64,000 nt of DNA from the NCBI RefSeq assembly GCF_024713945.1, contig NC_134685.1:682001-746000 (forward strand). The letters run 5' to 3'. The notes below the pieces were generated by a model. That model saw only the letters and a list, made by a program, of their open reading frames with translations. It searched no databases and had not been told where the DNA came from. The stretch comes from Dermatophagoides farinae (Eukaryota > Arthropoda > Arachnida > Sarcoptiformes > Pyroglyphidae). Numbering within the stretch: the stretch's first letter is position 1; the number at the start of each line of letters is the position of its first letter. Of the stretch, positions 26,095 to 40,800 are shown piece after piece. Position numbers and translations under genes: made by a program.

Positions 26095-26593
26095 CCATCA
26101 TCGTCATCGTCATCATCATCTATATAACAACGAAAGTATGAATTCTGAAAAATATGAAAAAAAACTTCATTTTATTCCATTTCATTTTTTTCCAGATTAG
26201 TGTTTTACATTGCATAATTGGTAATTTAATTTTTTTTTGTTGTTTTGTATCAAAAAAAGAGACATGATGATGATTAATAAAAATGTCCACAACACAACCA
26301 TCCCCTTTAGCCCTAATGTGAATGGTAAAATTTTGAATTCCAGTAAATTGAATGAATGAATGAATGAATGATGATCACAGAAAATGAGAGAAAAAAATTT
26401 TTCCTTTTAGCCACAATGAGAAATTATTGATTGATTGATATAATTTGTGTGAATATTTTATAAAAATCTACTATGATAATAATAAGTTAGCTGCCTTCAT
26501 TGAAGGGTATTGGCAATTTGTTTGTGCGTGTTTTGTGGTTTGTGTTTTTGTATGTTAGGTGGGCAAATATATCTTAAATTAATTATTATATTT
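26095..26593. other. intergenic, nothing supported
   Basis: AT-rich spacer with short ATC and GAAT repeats between the small ORF and the convergent ZP gene; it probably contains 3' UTR sequence of both. Confidence 0.5.
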
Positions 26594-29500
26594 TCAATCA
26601 CGAATATACCCACGATTAGTATATGGACCGGAATATACTGAACCTGAACCAATTGTTGAACCGGCGGCCGATTGTGAATAAAAACGTTGATGTTGTTGAT
26701 GATGACGACGACGTCGACGTTGTAATATACAGATGACCAATAATAATACAGCTAACATAAGCAATAGGCTAGCAATAGCAACACCAATGGCAAATTTACG
26801 CATCGAAATACAGAATTCATTTGGATCATGATGACGATTATGATGATTTCGTCCATGTCGTCTATCCTGATCATTATCACCATTCATTGATGTTTCACTT
26901 TCTTCATCATCCAATTCAGGTGTATTGTTTTCATTTTCATCCACATAAAGTCCAGAATATACTTCCATACTTAGATCTTTATCCATTTTTGTATTTCTCA
27001 TACGTTGTGCCATTGCACGATGATATTGTTGATGATTCATATCCGGTATTACAACAGCATCATATGTATCTCGACGTTGTCGTCTTTGATGTCCGGGTAA
27101 GTGACGATAATTACGACCATTTTGATCACAACTTGGTGGCTATAATTATCAAAATCAAATCAATTATTAAATTAAACAATCAAAGAAAAGGAAAAAACAT
27201 ACCACATCAGTACAGCCATCAATTTCATCCTTTAAACAAAGACGGACATTACATTGATAATAAACTGAACTTGTATATGGAAATTTATGTGCATGAAATG
27301 ATACGCTTGCACGTGTTAAATTAAGTGAATAATCAAATGGACCCATTATTTCTTTATCAACTGGACATCTATCAAAAAAAAAAAAAAAAATGTGATGATA
27401 AGAGAGACAATAATTTCATGAATCAAATGAAAACAAAAAAAAATAAAACTAACCCTTCATCATTGATTAATGGTTGTTCACCCCAATTCAATCCATCACG
27501 TACTAAGCAATTAGTGATTTTCATACCATAAATATCTTGCTGTTCAATTGCAATAGTCAATGTTAAACGATCACCAATTTTAACATTATCAGCAATGATT
27601 TCTTTCTGTGTTCCTTGATGATAGATTTTCATTGATGATGTTGGTACTGGTGCCGTTCCATATAATGGTGTTGTCTCTGTTTTACCTTCTTGTGATAGCC
27701 TATTGTGATTTATGAATGAGTCAAATAAAAAAAAAAAATTCAATTCAATAAATGAAAAAATACATACGTCAAATTATATCCATTCGTTATTCGTTTATCT
27801 TTCGTTTGATAACGGCATCGAATATGATAACCACGACCTTGATTAGTAACCAAACGTCTATGTGGTTGTACAATAACCGTGTTAAAATATTCAATTCCAT
27901 CATCCTATTAATAAATTATTGATTGGAAAATGAATGAAAAATTTAAAAAAAAACACCATCAATACAACACTTACGACATCCATTGACATTGTATTACAGG
28001 CACGTAATGGCAGAGTATAATTGAATTCATTAACATCATAATATTCATGCATACATGATGAATTTTTCGACAATCCTTTTGGATATATCATACCATTGAA
28101 TAAATGTGGTGCAATCAATGCAATATGTATGGCATTTGAATTACATTCCACATTTACTTCAGTTATTAGACCAAATAAATCTGTTGTGTGTTGAAAAAGA
28201 AAAAAAAAGATGAAAAAACATTGGTTAGTTAAATCAAATCGAATTAAATTAATGATAATCATCATCAGGGTAGAGAAACAAAACCAAAACCAAAAGCCTG
28301 AATTTTGACCTGGTGATCACACATGACACATGATTATTTTTTTTTTTTGCTATCAAATACAGAAAAGGTCATCATCATCATCATTATTATATAACGATAA
28401 TCGAAAAAGACACACAACACACAGAGCAGAATAAATGAGAATTTCTGGAAATAAAAATAAAAACACATACATACACAAACTACACCTTAACTTTTTAATG
28501 ACATGAAACAACAGTCATCATTAACGATTCATTTTGTGTAAAAAAAAATTCGTTTTTTTTTGTTTTTACTGTACGAATTCTAAAAAAAATACCACTGCAG
28601 TGTACACATAATATACCAACAATGACATTCGCCACGCATTCAAACATTCTGTCTTCTATAGAATAAATTACTGCATTTTTTTTTTGTTTTTTTTACATCA
28701 TAATCAGTACAGAAAAAAACTAAACAAGCTATTTATTTAAAGCAATGATGATGATGATGATGATAATAAAACAAGATAATTTATGAGGTCAAAGGTAAAA
28801 GGTTATGATCATCCTGGTTATGATGATGATGATGGTGTTGAAGATGTTAATTCTGTTAATAATGCATCTACAGACATTATCAGTTGTTGTTTTTCTATGT
28901 AATGATCATTTTCTTCGTTCAATATTTATTTTCTTCTTGAACATCAATATTTTTTTTCACAACGACCATATATAATATATTTGAAGATCATCATCATCGC
29001 ACACTGCAAACAATTTTAAATAAAAAAAAATAAAACTTCGAAATATATCCTGTTCAATATTACCTTGCTCTCTCTCTCATTCTCCTTGCTTTTATATTCT
29101 GTACAATGACCTGTTGCTACATCATCCCATAATCCTTCAAGTTTAATCATCTAAATATCATGAAACAAACATTTATTTTGATCAAACACACACACATAAT
29201 AATCCTAAGAAGACAGGCTGCACACATGATCACGGCGTATTTTATTGAGATTTTGACTTGTTACGACGACGACGTTTCTCTGACAGTAACACGTAGATAT
29301 AGTTTTATTTTTGATTATTTACATAAAAATTTCTTTTTCTGACTTTTATGGATTTTTGTTTTGTTTGTTTTTTTTTCTATATTTTCAAACACATACCTGG
29401 TTTAATACTGACAGCTGGTGTACCCGACGCGGCCGACGACGACGATGGAATTTCATTGGAACGTTGATCAAAAACAGCTTTTCCAATATTAATATTATGA

Positions 29501-30436
29501 TTACCCAAAGGATTACTATTGCTTAATTTAGAATTGGCTGTTGCCGTGTTTGGAAAATGTTCCACATGAACACCAACAATTGAATTGGCAGAAACAATTA
29601 ATAATGATGATGATGATGATGATAATAATAATACTAATGATGACCAGATGAACACGAAAAATAAGAATGAAAATAATGATGATAATGATGATAGAATCAC
29701 AACTTGCTAGGAAAGAAAAAAGAGAAAATTAATGTTAAAAATATTCAAAAACAATCGATCAATGAATTACACTTCCGTGTATATATTTGATTATTATTTT
29801 CAATGTCAATCAATTCAATCAGTCAATAGGTCGATGATTATTATCACTGAATGCAATCCACTGATTCTACTATTTATACTCAGTAATTTACTAGCTGGCT
29901 CGATCATCTTTAATCATTTTTATTTTCTAAGTAATCGATCAATCTATTCTATTTGACCTGAATTTTTATTTTTTAAATCAAAATGACCATTGATAAGAAA
30001 AAAAGGAGAATGAAACGAATGACATTGCCGATTGGCGAAAAAATCTTAGTCATAAGAAAAAAAATGTCCGTTTATGGATTTAGTGTGCGTGAGCGCATTG
30101 CAAACATACTATTATACTAACTCTTTTCATTTGATGACCATTAATAATTTCACAAACCAAATTTGGAAATGATTAAAAATTGACAATTCAATTTTGACAA
30201 TGAATTGGCAATTTTTTTTTGTTTTTACTCATCAGGGAGGTAACTTTATCACTTACCGAAAATATTGGCAGTTTTCGTCGTCCATATTCATCATTCTGAT
30301 GATGATCATGATGATAATTTGGCATTTCGAACCTATGATTTGATTTCAACATTTTATTTGATGATGATCGTCGATGATGTCCACATGAATGAAATGGTTT
30401 TTGTTTTTGTTGTTGTTGTTGTTCATATGGTTCCAT
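26594..30436 (-). CDS. ZP-domain transmembrane protein (cuticle/apical matrix type)
   Basis: Seven phase-consistent exons (minus strand): 30436-30257, 29706-29397, 28180-27975, 27904-27768, 27699-27454, 27368-27203 and 27139-26594, giving 596 residues. A 60-residue polar, His/Gln-rich N-terminus precedes a hydrophobic segment (FSFLFFVFIWSSLVLLL), so the signal is unusually internal or acts as an anchor. The ZP domain spans about residues 170-420. It includes VNVECNSNAIHIALI, MIYPKGLSKNSSCMHEY, LPLRACNTMSMD, TVIVQPHRRLVTNQGRGYHI, LVRDGLNWGEQ and YYQCNVRLC. A dibasic cleavage site (RRQRRD) lies near 434-439, then an acidic/His-rich linker, a transmembrane helix (about 531-554) and a basic cytoplasmic tail (QRRRRRHH). 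Layout and motifs fit the arthropod cuticlin/Dusky/Miniature-like ZP group, which shapes apical extracellular matrix. Introns are 63-85 bp except two of 550 and 1216 bp. The start exon is the least certain part. Confidence 0.85.
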
Positions 30437-33400
30437 AATAATTATTTTTCGTTGATCTTAATATCTCACAAACACACATCAACAAAACAAAGTCAACAAA
30501 TTAATGAATTTAAACTTGATTTTTTTCTTTTGGGTCGAATCAATTTTCATTAGTGACGACAATAATGTGTTCAGATGGCCAATTCTAGAATTTGAATGTG
30601 TGTGTGTAAAATAAAAACAAAATTAATTAAAAAAACGAATCTTTTTTTTAATGATTAATAAAGAGAAGCCACATCCTTCTTGATGAAAGAAAAAAAAACA
30701 ATGATGACGATGATGATGATGACCAAATTTGGCGTCACATCAATAATAATATACATCGACAGGTGTCTTCACAAACACATACACACACAAATATCATTCA
30801 AGAATCAATCAAACGCCCACCATTTTGTCACAAACACACTCACACATACGCCCAAACAAAAATAAAAAATATGAAACACACACACACACACACACAGTGA
30901 CAGTAGCTAAATTTGGAGAAGAAAAAAAACATTCAAACATGATCATTCATCATCAAATCGATCAATGAAACGAACCCTTGTGACCAAAGGTCAAGAGACC
31001 AACAGCAGCAACAACAGCAAACGTCAGGTTATAGTCGAGGACAGAAAAAAAACATTTTCTTCCGTTTTTTTTCCTCAGCATCTTTTTTTTATTGAGGAAG
31101 AAATTCTCACAACCACTTTTTATACAACGAACAGACTAAATACAACGACGACGAAGAGGACGACGATGAGACAACAGAAAGGTGCTAAAAGGTCTGTTTT
31201 TTTTGTGAAAAAAAAATTTCTCCATTTAAAGATGAAGAAAGAAATAAGAGTTTTTTTCGTTATTACTGTTGTTGTTAGAAAAAAAAAATACATTTTCACA
31301 GCTAAATTATGTTGATCATAATACAAAAAAATACACAACAAGACAGGTGTTTCGATCAATTTTATTGATATACCTGAAAAAATAAATTACAATGAAATGA
31401 TAGGATTTTTTTTTCATCTTAGAAAACATTTTATGACGATAAAAAAAATGATCAAATTTTTCCGATCCAAAATCACTATTGGATTAGTAATGGAAAATTT
31501 GAATGAATGGTCAAGAAATTGAAAATAAAAGGAAAAGTTGTGATTTTTCATTCTTTCTTTTTAATTTATGATGATGATTTTACCTGAGATGAAATTGATA
31601 ACGAAACCAGACAAAACGGTTTCTCATCTATAAATACACATGTTCAGGTGTGTGTGTGTGCGTGCGCTATAAATAGACATTTTTTTTTGACCATTATGAA
31701 ATGAGAACAAATAAAAGAAAAGAAAAGAGAAAGGCTAAATTGAATCAAAAATGTGCATCTACATAAATATTATGGTTTCAAACTTTTTCTATTGATCATT
31801 TTCAAACAAACAAAAAAAAAAATCGAAAAAAAAGAGTTTCGATGATGATGATGATTTTTCCAAAAGTATCGGAAGTATATTTGCATCTTCAATGACAGAA
31901 GATATGTCACACTGTATTACACTGCTACTTGTTGCATACACAGACAGACACACTTTCTTCACAATGAAAATGTAGAAAAATTGAAAAAAAAATTTTCTCT
32001 CATTACTTACAATCTGATTTAGATAAATGATTTTTTTTATCGGTCAATCGTTTTGAAATTTTGACCCGTTACGATAATGATGATGATGATGTTTTGTTTT
32101 GAATTTAAATTAATTACACATAGTTTGGTGACAAATCAAAACAAAACAAAAAAAAAACAATTTCACATTTGACATTGAATGTGAAACATATACATTAAGT
32201 GGAAAAAGCTCGATTAAAAATTCATATTATTATGACAATATGAATGATATATGAATAATAATGCCAGTCAAAATGGCAGTGATGATTGATGGTGATGGAC
32301 CTGTATAGACGATGACAACGACAAATAATCGATAAGTTTACGGTCAAAAAAAAAAAAAAAAAACGAAATTCAGGAAACTTTCTTCTTCTTTTTTCTTAAT
32401 ACACAGAATAGGTCACATGGTTGAACTTTTGCAGTTATAACTCTATTAGATATTAATTGAATTTTTACAATTTGAATTTAAATTAATTTTTCACACACAT
32501 GGACACAATAGGGAAAAAAACAAAAGATTTTTCGTTGACCAGAATGGTTGACCACATTGTTGATGATGTCATTTTTTTTTCTTCGTTTTCACTTCATTGT
32601 TGTTGTTGTTGTTGTTGTTGTTGGTCTTAATTGATCTCTATTCTTATAGTAAATTATATCAATTGATGATGATGATTATGTCCTACAATGGATGAATGGA
32701 TGATAATGTTGAACAAAAAAAAAATAAATAAAACACAAAAGATAATTGGCACTAAAATTTAAAAAACAAACATTGATTATTTTCTGTTGATAAAATTTAC
32801 AACTTTCAATTTTCTTTCTCATTAAATTTTATCGTTATTTTGGAAGAAAAAAAAACAATTAAAGATGATGATGATGATGATGATTTTAAAGTAGGAAATC
32901 AATTAACTGTGTGTGTATGTGTGTGTGTGTCCACTTATTAAAAGTGTAATGAACGCATAAAAAAAAGAATGATGAAGGAGGATGATTGAACCCAAAACAA
33001 GAGATTAACCACAAAACATGATACAATTTGTCATCATCACCGTTGTTGTTGTTGTTGTTGCTGTTAATATTGTCAAACAATCAAAAAGAAAATCTTCTGA
33101 GAAAAAAAAACATAAGAAGATTCGAATCAAAATTTAAAACAAAAAAAAATCATTTCGACTTGATCGAAATATATTCGTGTGTTTTATAAGTGTTGTTGTT
33201 GTTGATGGTTGATGGTTGATGATGATGATGATTGCCAAAAACACTCACTCAATTGTGTATGTGTGTGTGTGTGTGTGTGTTTGGATCATTTGGGCCTACA
33301 ACTTTGTTGACTTGACTTGACTTGTTTTGAGTCTTGTCTTATTATATGTGATGTTCATAGCTTCTTTTTTTTGAAAAGTTTCGTCCATATAATTTTGATG

Positions 33401-35778
33401 GAAATGACGAACGAATGAACGAATGAATTTATGTATGGATGTCCATACACGGCAATAGCAACGGTGTGTGTGTGTGTCGATATATGAGACACAAATCTAG
33501 TTTTTTCTCTTCTTCGACGTCTTCAGGTTAGTCAGTATTTTTTTTTTGCCGAATTTCTTCCACCATGGTGTGCACACACATAATGCCGCCGATCATCATC
33601 ATACGAAACGATGATCATTCCACCATATATGAATGAATGAATAAATGAATTATGTGTGTGTATTGTATATTGCATCTTGAATAGAAACAAAACATCAAAC
33701 GCAAATTTTTTTTTCTCTTCCATATATTTGAGAGAAACTTGTTGTTGTTGTTGTTGTTGTCGTTGTCGCATATGGTCCATTCATATCCACATCCAATGGC
33801 AAATGTTTATATGTTATGGGCCATTTTGGCTACACATGAAGACATGACATGTTATGTTTCATTTCGTCTATGAGAAATATTTACCAGTATTATTTTGCAG
33901 TAATGATAATCATCATACAGGACAGAAAAAAAACTTACTTGTAAATATTTGTGGAACAGCAAACAGGTGATGGAACGAACGTAAATTTAGATTTTCAAAT
34001 TTTTTTGTTGTTGTTGTTGTCGTTCACTTCTCCTCCCACACACACACACACAAACAGAACAGAATGATGGTTGATAATCAGTCGATGTTAGTTACAAGAT
34101 CGTGGAACAACAACAACAACGGTGAAATTAATGAAAGTTATGAGAAATTGAACGATGAAGAATATATAACGTGCCCTTGATATCATATCTTCAGGAGATT
34201 TTCATGTTTTTTTTTGTTTTGTTTCAGTAAAACAATGGCCATTTTCGTTTTATATTATGCTGAAATGTGATCGATATTATTATTATGGATCATAAATCTT
34301 GTTTTATTTATTGTCCATCCAATGGAACAAAACATTTCTGTTTTTTTTTCATTAACTTTGCACTTATTTGGATCGAATTGATTCATTATCATGAAAAAGG
34401 GCATGTCCTTCATCAGCATCATCATGACATTGGTTGATATACACACCCAACAACATTCACACTATTTGATTAGATGATGATTTCAAGATTTCAAGCTTCT
34501 CGTTATTATTTTATTAATAAATAAACTGACCACATCGATTGATCGATGATCGATTGTGAAATTTGATATACGGTGGGTGGATGTAAGTTGGGAAAAGAGC
34601 CAAGTTTACAATCAATCGAACAAAAAAAAAATTCGTGTTCATTATCATGATGATGATAATTGAATAAATTCAATCACAATTGTTGTTGTTGTTGCTGTTG
34701 CTGTTGTTCAATGGTCTACCAATCTTGGACATCTGGTTGCAAACATCATTGAAAATGGTTTCCCCCTTTTTTTTGTTGATAAAAAAAAAACAAAAAAAAA
34801 ATTCAATGTCATCAATGATTAAAACTTTATACACATACATACAGGTGGATGCGTGTGGTGTTTTTGTATGCACATAAAAATTGAAATTGAAAATTTATTT
34901 GAAATTTTCACGACACATATATACGATCTGATGATGATTATTGCGTGTACAAAGCAAATAATGATGAAAAAACAAAACAAAAAAAATTGGCTGAATGTTC
35001 AATGAATTTAGATAATTTTTTTTTCATTCATTCATTCTTTACAAAAGAAAAAATTATTCAAATTTTGAACGGAATATTTTGCTGATGATATCAAAATGTT
35101 TTTCGTGTGGCACACCTTTATCATACAAAAAAAAACCAATTCGTTTGTATCGTTTCATTTGTTCATTCATTCATTTTGAATTGAATTGATGACATTCAGC
35201 CATGTTTGCCATTCATTTCATTTGAATAACAAAAAAAAAAGAAGAAAATTTTGCAAATTAAGATAATGGGACAATAAGGTAGAGAGAATGAAAATGCTTA
35301 CTTATTTTCATAATTTAGCAACAACAAAAAAAAAAGAAACATTGAAGATTGTTGTTGTTGTTGTTGTTGATGTACAAATTAAATTTGTTCAAAAAAAAAA
35401 ATTGAATTGAATTTCATCACACCACACACAACTCAATGTCAAATTGTTTTGAATGACCAAAAACAACAACAAGCAACGACGACAAAATTATGATGATGAC
35501 ACAAATACAATGATTTAATCGTCGATAATTTCGTCGATAACTTTGTTCATCATAAAATTTTCAAATCGAATGAAATATGAAATTCGAATCCAAACAAAAA
35601 AAAAACAATCGAAAAAATGGTAATTTTGTTGTCCTGTTCGTAAATGACGTTTTTTTTTGATTTGATTTGAATGTTTTTGTTTTTTTATTGAAAGTAAACG
35701 TTTTTTCAATTTAAAAATTTTAATTGAAATTAAATTAAATTAAAAAAATCTATTGTTATCATTAATAGGACAATTTCA
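30437..35778. other. gene-poor low-complexity stretch
   Basis: About 5.3 kb between two divergently placed 5'/3' ends (ZP gene 5' end at left, phosphatase 3' end at right; both on the minus strand). It holds (CA)n, (GAT)n, (TTG)n and poly-A, including a (TTG)n run at about 32597-32624. The ORF at 30965-31315 begins with plausible sequence but becomes K/F/T low-complexity and is not accepted. Confidence 0.6.
32597..32624. repeat. (TTG)n microsatellite
   Basis: About nine TTG units, non-coding. Confidence 0.9.
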
Positions 35779-37263
35779 TTAATACCATGCTTCTGGTCCA
35801 TGTTGTTCTTTGACCAATGTAATTTCATCGATAACTTTACCATTTTGATTACGGCTAACCTGTTTCAATTGAATATGTGTATTATTCATTACAGTCATAT
35901 AAGTGTATCCATAATCATTGGATACATATGCTGTATATGGATGAGGATTCGGTCGAACTGGTGTAACAAATTCACGGCAACCGGCTGATCCAGTAATAAT
36001 ATGTACCGGTGATTTTGGATTATAATATGGATCTTGTCGTGTACCGTTGAAAATTTTTTCATTATAAACTGGTAAAAATCTTGTATAGATATGATCATGT
36101 GCCCAAAATGAAAGATCAACACCATATTTATAAAGTAATGGTTCCAGACCAGGTAATTTATCAGTACCAATACGAATTTTATTATCCGGTACTCTAGCCT
36201 GATAATATAATGGATGATGACCCATCGTTATAATCCATGGTTGTTTTTTTCTATTTTCAGGTTCATTTGCTTGTTTCAAATCTTCTTCTAGCCATTTAAA
36301 TTGATTATGTATCATATGTGCGCCAAAATGTAAATGTTCCCAAAAATCTGTATTGATGGCAATCAAATGAACTGGACCAATATTATAGCTCCAGAAATGA
36401 TTATTTATCTCTTTTTGACCCTGTGAATGCATTGTAAAACGGTGATTATAATTGGAATAATTGCTACAAAGAAAAAAAAACAGAATTTGAAAAAAATGAG
36501 AACAAAACCAAACAAAACGAAAACTTACTATGCACGTTCATGATTACCGGCCATAACCTGATATGGAACATATGCAGCAATTGGTTGTATTTGACGCATA
36601 AATTCATCACCAACCAATGCATTATCTGTATGCATATCGTATGCAAAATCACCAACATGTGTTACAAGATCATGATGGCCAGTTTGAATCTCTTCCTGTA
36701 ACATTGCCATTGTTTGTGCATTATCATTACCAAGATCACCATAAATAACAAAACGTGGCTGCCAATCATTACCAGATGGAAATGTTTTAAAGAAAAACAT
36801 ATCCGACCAACCAGCTTCAGAACCACAATGATAAATATAACGGGTATTCGGTTTCAATTGTTTCATATACACACGATGTATGTACATATGACGTTTTCGT
36901 GCACCACCATCAATGAACAATGATTGTTGTCCATTGGCCGAATAATCAAATGTTGCTTTTGATTCTTCACCATAATGACATGTTGAATGATTTGTTTTTT
37001 CCATTGTTGTCCATGTTGCAACTATTTCCGTTGGTTGTTCTATACATATCGCCAAAAAACAAAACAAAAACATTAACCACAATCGTCGATTATATTTGTA
37101 ATTATTATTGAACTTATCTATCACCAATTTTTGTTCACTTACCACCCAATGAAATATGTAATTGTTCTGGTTGAATATAAACTGGTTTCCATTCTTCTTC
37201 CACTGATGCCAATGTGATGGCTATTGAAATGACAATGACAACAAAAAATGATGATCGTAACAT
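35779..37263 (-). CDS. ACP7: acid phosphatase type 7-like (purple acid phosphatase family)
   Basis: Exons 37263-37143, 37039-36529 and 36463-35779 (introns 103 and 65 bp, phases 1 and 2) give 438 residues, the usual size for ACP7. The signal peptide is MLRSSFFVVIVISIAITLAS. An N-terminal fibronectin-like region (EQLHISLGEQPTEIVATW) precedes the metallophosphatase domain. Metal-ligand motifs are all visible: VIYGDLGN, GDFAYD, MAGNHE, MGHHPLYY and FWAHDHIYTR, matching the five-motif dinuclear centre of purple acid phosphatases. Sites of type N-x-S/T (NHST, NGT, NNT) suggest secretion or lysosomal location. It is expected to hydrolyse phosphate monoesters at acid pH; this is family knowledge, not shown here. 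The ATG was chosen because it opens a signal peptide and is followed by a standard GTAAGT donor. Confidence 0.93.
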
Positions 37264-37471
37264 TTTTTTTACGAAAAAAACTATTACAAACTATTTGAAT
37301 GATTTCAATAAATCAAATTTTACCCAAACAACTGTTTGCTTGAAACAGGCAACTTTTTTTTCATCTTTTAATTGGCCAATTTTTATTCAATTTTAATTCC
37401 AATTCAATTCATGGTAATTGATAATCATTGGTAAGTGGATTCCACTTATCGCACCATGAACTCTCTTGAAT

Positions 37472-37520
37472 ATTATCTTATCATTTAAAAAAAAAAAAAT
37501 TTTTGAAATGATAAGATAAT
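37472..37520. repeat. 15-bp perfect inverted repeat (hairpin)
   Basis: ATTATCTTATCATTT (37472-37486) and its exact complement AAATGATAAGATAAT (37506-37520) flank a 19-nt A/T-rich loop whose A and T runs could extend the stem. It lies about 210 bp upstream of the phosphatase start. Confidence 0.8.
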
Positions 37521-37789
37521 CAACAAGTACATTACCAGCAGTAATTGAGTTTTTTTTTTGATAAATTTCAATCAATATATGATTTATCATATGTAGCAAA
37601 TCATAAAAATATCGATATGATGATGACATCGGAACTGATCTATCAAAAAAAAAATCGAATGTTTTTTTTCAATTCTCATTCCATATACATACGCACTGTG
37701 ATGCAGTTTATTGTTTCAGATAATTTTTTATCATCATAAGTATCCAACTACATATGGCCACCATTTGCATAAATAAATTGATTATAATG

Positions 37790-37818
37790 TAATTAATCAA
37801 TTAATTAATTAATTAATT
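37790..37818. repeat. (TTAA)n tandem repeat
   Basis: Seven or so AATT/TTAA units. Confidence 0.85.
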
Positions 37819-40800
37819 GGATCGATCAATCACACCATTATTATTATTATTATTTGTCAAGGCCAAATTAAACAATAAATAAAAAAAACAACTGCAAACG
37901 AATACACAACGAATGTACGTTACAATTGATTTTATTTTTTCTCGGTCATTAATGGTGGTGATCAATTTATTCATTGAGCTCTGGAAACAGAAAACAAAAC
38001 AAAACAAAAAAAAATGCAAATCTCAAACACATGACGCACGACAGAAAATTGTCCAGTTTTCTTTCATGTCCATTCATTCATTCATTCATCACACATACAT
38101 GTATAATATCGTCTGATGACGGAAGTAAAAAAAAAAAAAAAAACTCATCATTGGTGACAATCACAAGACACTCATTATTACAGGAAAAAAACATACACAC
38201 ACACAGACACAATTATTTCTTATCATCAGAAGATGAATGAAAAAAAAAGTCCGAGAAATATTCCCGATATAACGGTAAAATTTTATCTGTAGGTGGTAGT
38301 ACCCCCTTTTTTTCTTTTTCTTATCACGCGGTTTTTTTTGTATTGTCATTATCATCCACCACATCTACAACATTCGGAAACACCATAATTATAATGAATA
38401 TAAAGATTATGATGAATGAAACTTTTTTTTTCCTGTTTTTTGTGTGTGTGTGTGTGTGTGTGAATGGAAATCATTTAACCGAAAGATTTTTTTTTTCTTC
38501 CATTTCAAGAACAACATAATAAAACGATCAATCATGGACAATGTGTCAACGTATTTCATTTTTCACTTCACTTCAGAATATCATATAACCTTCTACTGGT
38601 TGTTCGGTTTGGTATATTGAATTTTTAAATTTCAAAAATCATAAATTCATCAGCAATTTGTTCAACCGGCTTTGTTGAATGAATGAATGAATGATAAAAA
38701 TGCAATTATTGTTATCATCGTCATCATCATCGTCATTGGATTAAATATCAAAATTCAATATTGATGGCTATTGAACAAAGCTATTCACAGCTGTTCAACA
38801 GAATGATTGAAAATAATCAATGAATGTATTATTGTAAAATGATAATAATTTAAGGCCAAGAATCAAAACTTCCTCAATATTCAATCAATCAACCCAAACA
38901 AATTGATCAAGTCAAGATGAAGAAGAAGAAGAATAAGAAGAAAAAAAATTCATTCAAGCTCGAATAAAGAAAAACAAGTTGCAAGAAAAGAAATGAAAAA
39001 CACTCATTCCATTCCATTACATTCGGGTATCATTGACAAACCTTTATTATTATTATTATTATTATAATGATATTCAAGGTGTCACCCGCAGAAACAAGAA
39101 AAAATATTCATATCACAGGTTACCATAGACAACAATATAATATGTATGTAATTGTAGGGGCTAATAATTTCAGCCAATTTTTTTTTGCAACGGTCGACTA
39201 ATTCTACAAACCAATTGAATGGTGTGAAACAAAAGATGACTAAAAAAAAATCATTGGTAAAGTCATCACATTGATAATTGATAATCAATTTATTGATGAT
39301 AAAGATGACAAAAATCAACCAAAAAAAACAATGTCATGCAAATGTGCAAAAAAAAAATTACTTTGACCGACATTGTCATAATCACCATCATCATCATCAT
39401 TATCATCAACAACAACAACAAACATACCCTCTCATCTCTTGTTTCACAGTATAGATTTCCTCTTTTTTACCATTCAGGTTTAATAACAGCAACAAGTTGA
39501 AAAAAAAACACGGAAGTCTTTTTTCTTTCTGTTCTTTTTTTTTTGGTTGAAAAATTTTTCTACTCAAACGGTCATCATTTGATTTGTAAGAAGAAGACTC
39601 TAGTAACCTTCATATTATGTTGATGAATTTATTCATCCATACGATTTATTCTCATCATCATCGTCTATAGAAACCAAACAAACAAACATCATCCTGGTCA
39701 TCTTACCTTGATTTTTTTTTCTTCATAGACAATCATTATTATCCTCGTCGTCGTCATTGAATGATCATTATCATCGTTCATCATCATCATCATCAGCAGC
39801 AACAATAGACATAACCGGCTTTTCTTTTTACATCCATTTTAGAATTTTACTTTATTCCAGTCTTTCTTCTTCTCTCATTTTTTTTCATGATTTATTTGTA
39901 TATACTTAAATCGTTGAATTTGTGGTGTGATTTCCGCATGATGGTTGGTGCTGGTGGGTACCACCAATCTCTTCTTCTTCATCATCATCATCATTAGAAA
40001 TTTAACAGGTAACACAAATCCCATTCATTCTCTTTACTTTCACAAATGCACACATTCGATGGGCATATAAATGTCCGTTTTGTACGGCAAGGAAGGTCAT
40101 TTTATTCCATAATCATAATCGGAAAAAATGAATGAATGAATGAATGATGATAACGGAGTCTTGCATGATTGGTTTTGCTTTTACCAATAAAAAAAAACCT
40201 GAAAAAAATAATGATGAAATATTGATATAAAGATGATTGGGAATGGTTTAGTAAAGTTGATGGCAGATTGATTTCAAGTTTTTTTTATTACTTACGAATG
40301 TGAGATATATATCATCATCATAAATCGATTCAAAAATGTTCGACAGTAAAAAAAAACGTCGATATTTTTTTTCAAACATTGAAATTGATGATGATTGTAT
40401 ACAGGGTTCATCTACCTTTGACATATTGAATAGCGCCATTGTATGTGATGATGATGATCATCAGATGATTTGTTGTTGATTAAATTTTCTTTTTTGTTTT
40501 CTTTGTCATTCATTTGAAATGGATAGGAAACAGCAAAGATAACTTAATCATTACGAAGATTGAATGTGAGAAAGATGACTAGAACTTTTTTTGTTGTTGT
40601 TTCACCGATGAAGATGATGAAGAGAAAGGTAATAGAAATAGGAAGGTATAATTTATTATTGTATTCATGGTATAGATGTCAATTGGTTATGCTTGACACC
40701 CTGAATTCGACATTATTTTGTTGATGATGATTATGATGATAACCATGATGAATCGATTTTTGGTTGAATTTCGAATCTTTTGTCAATTTCTGATGTTTTT

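Noticed and set aside
30965-31315. 116-codon plus-strand ORF
   Set aside because: Starts plausibly but turns into K/T/F low complexity; no homologue recognised and no splice support.
40248-40439. Minus-strand 63-codon ORF starting MALFNMSKVDEPC
   Set aside because: Good ATG context but no conserved domain, and the rest is ordinary AT-rich translation.
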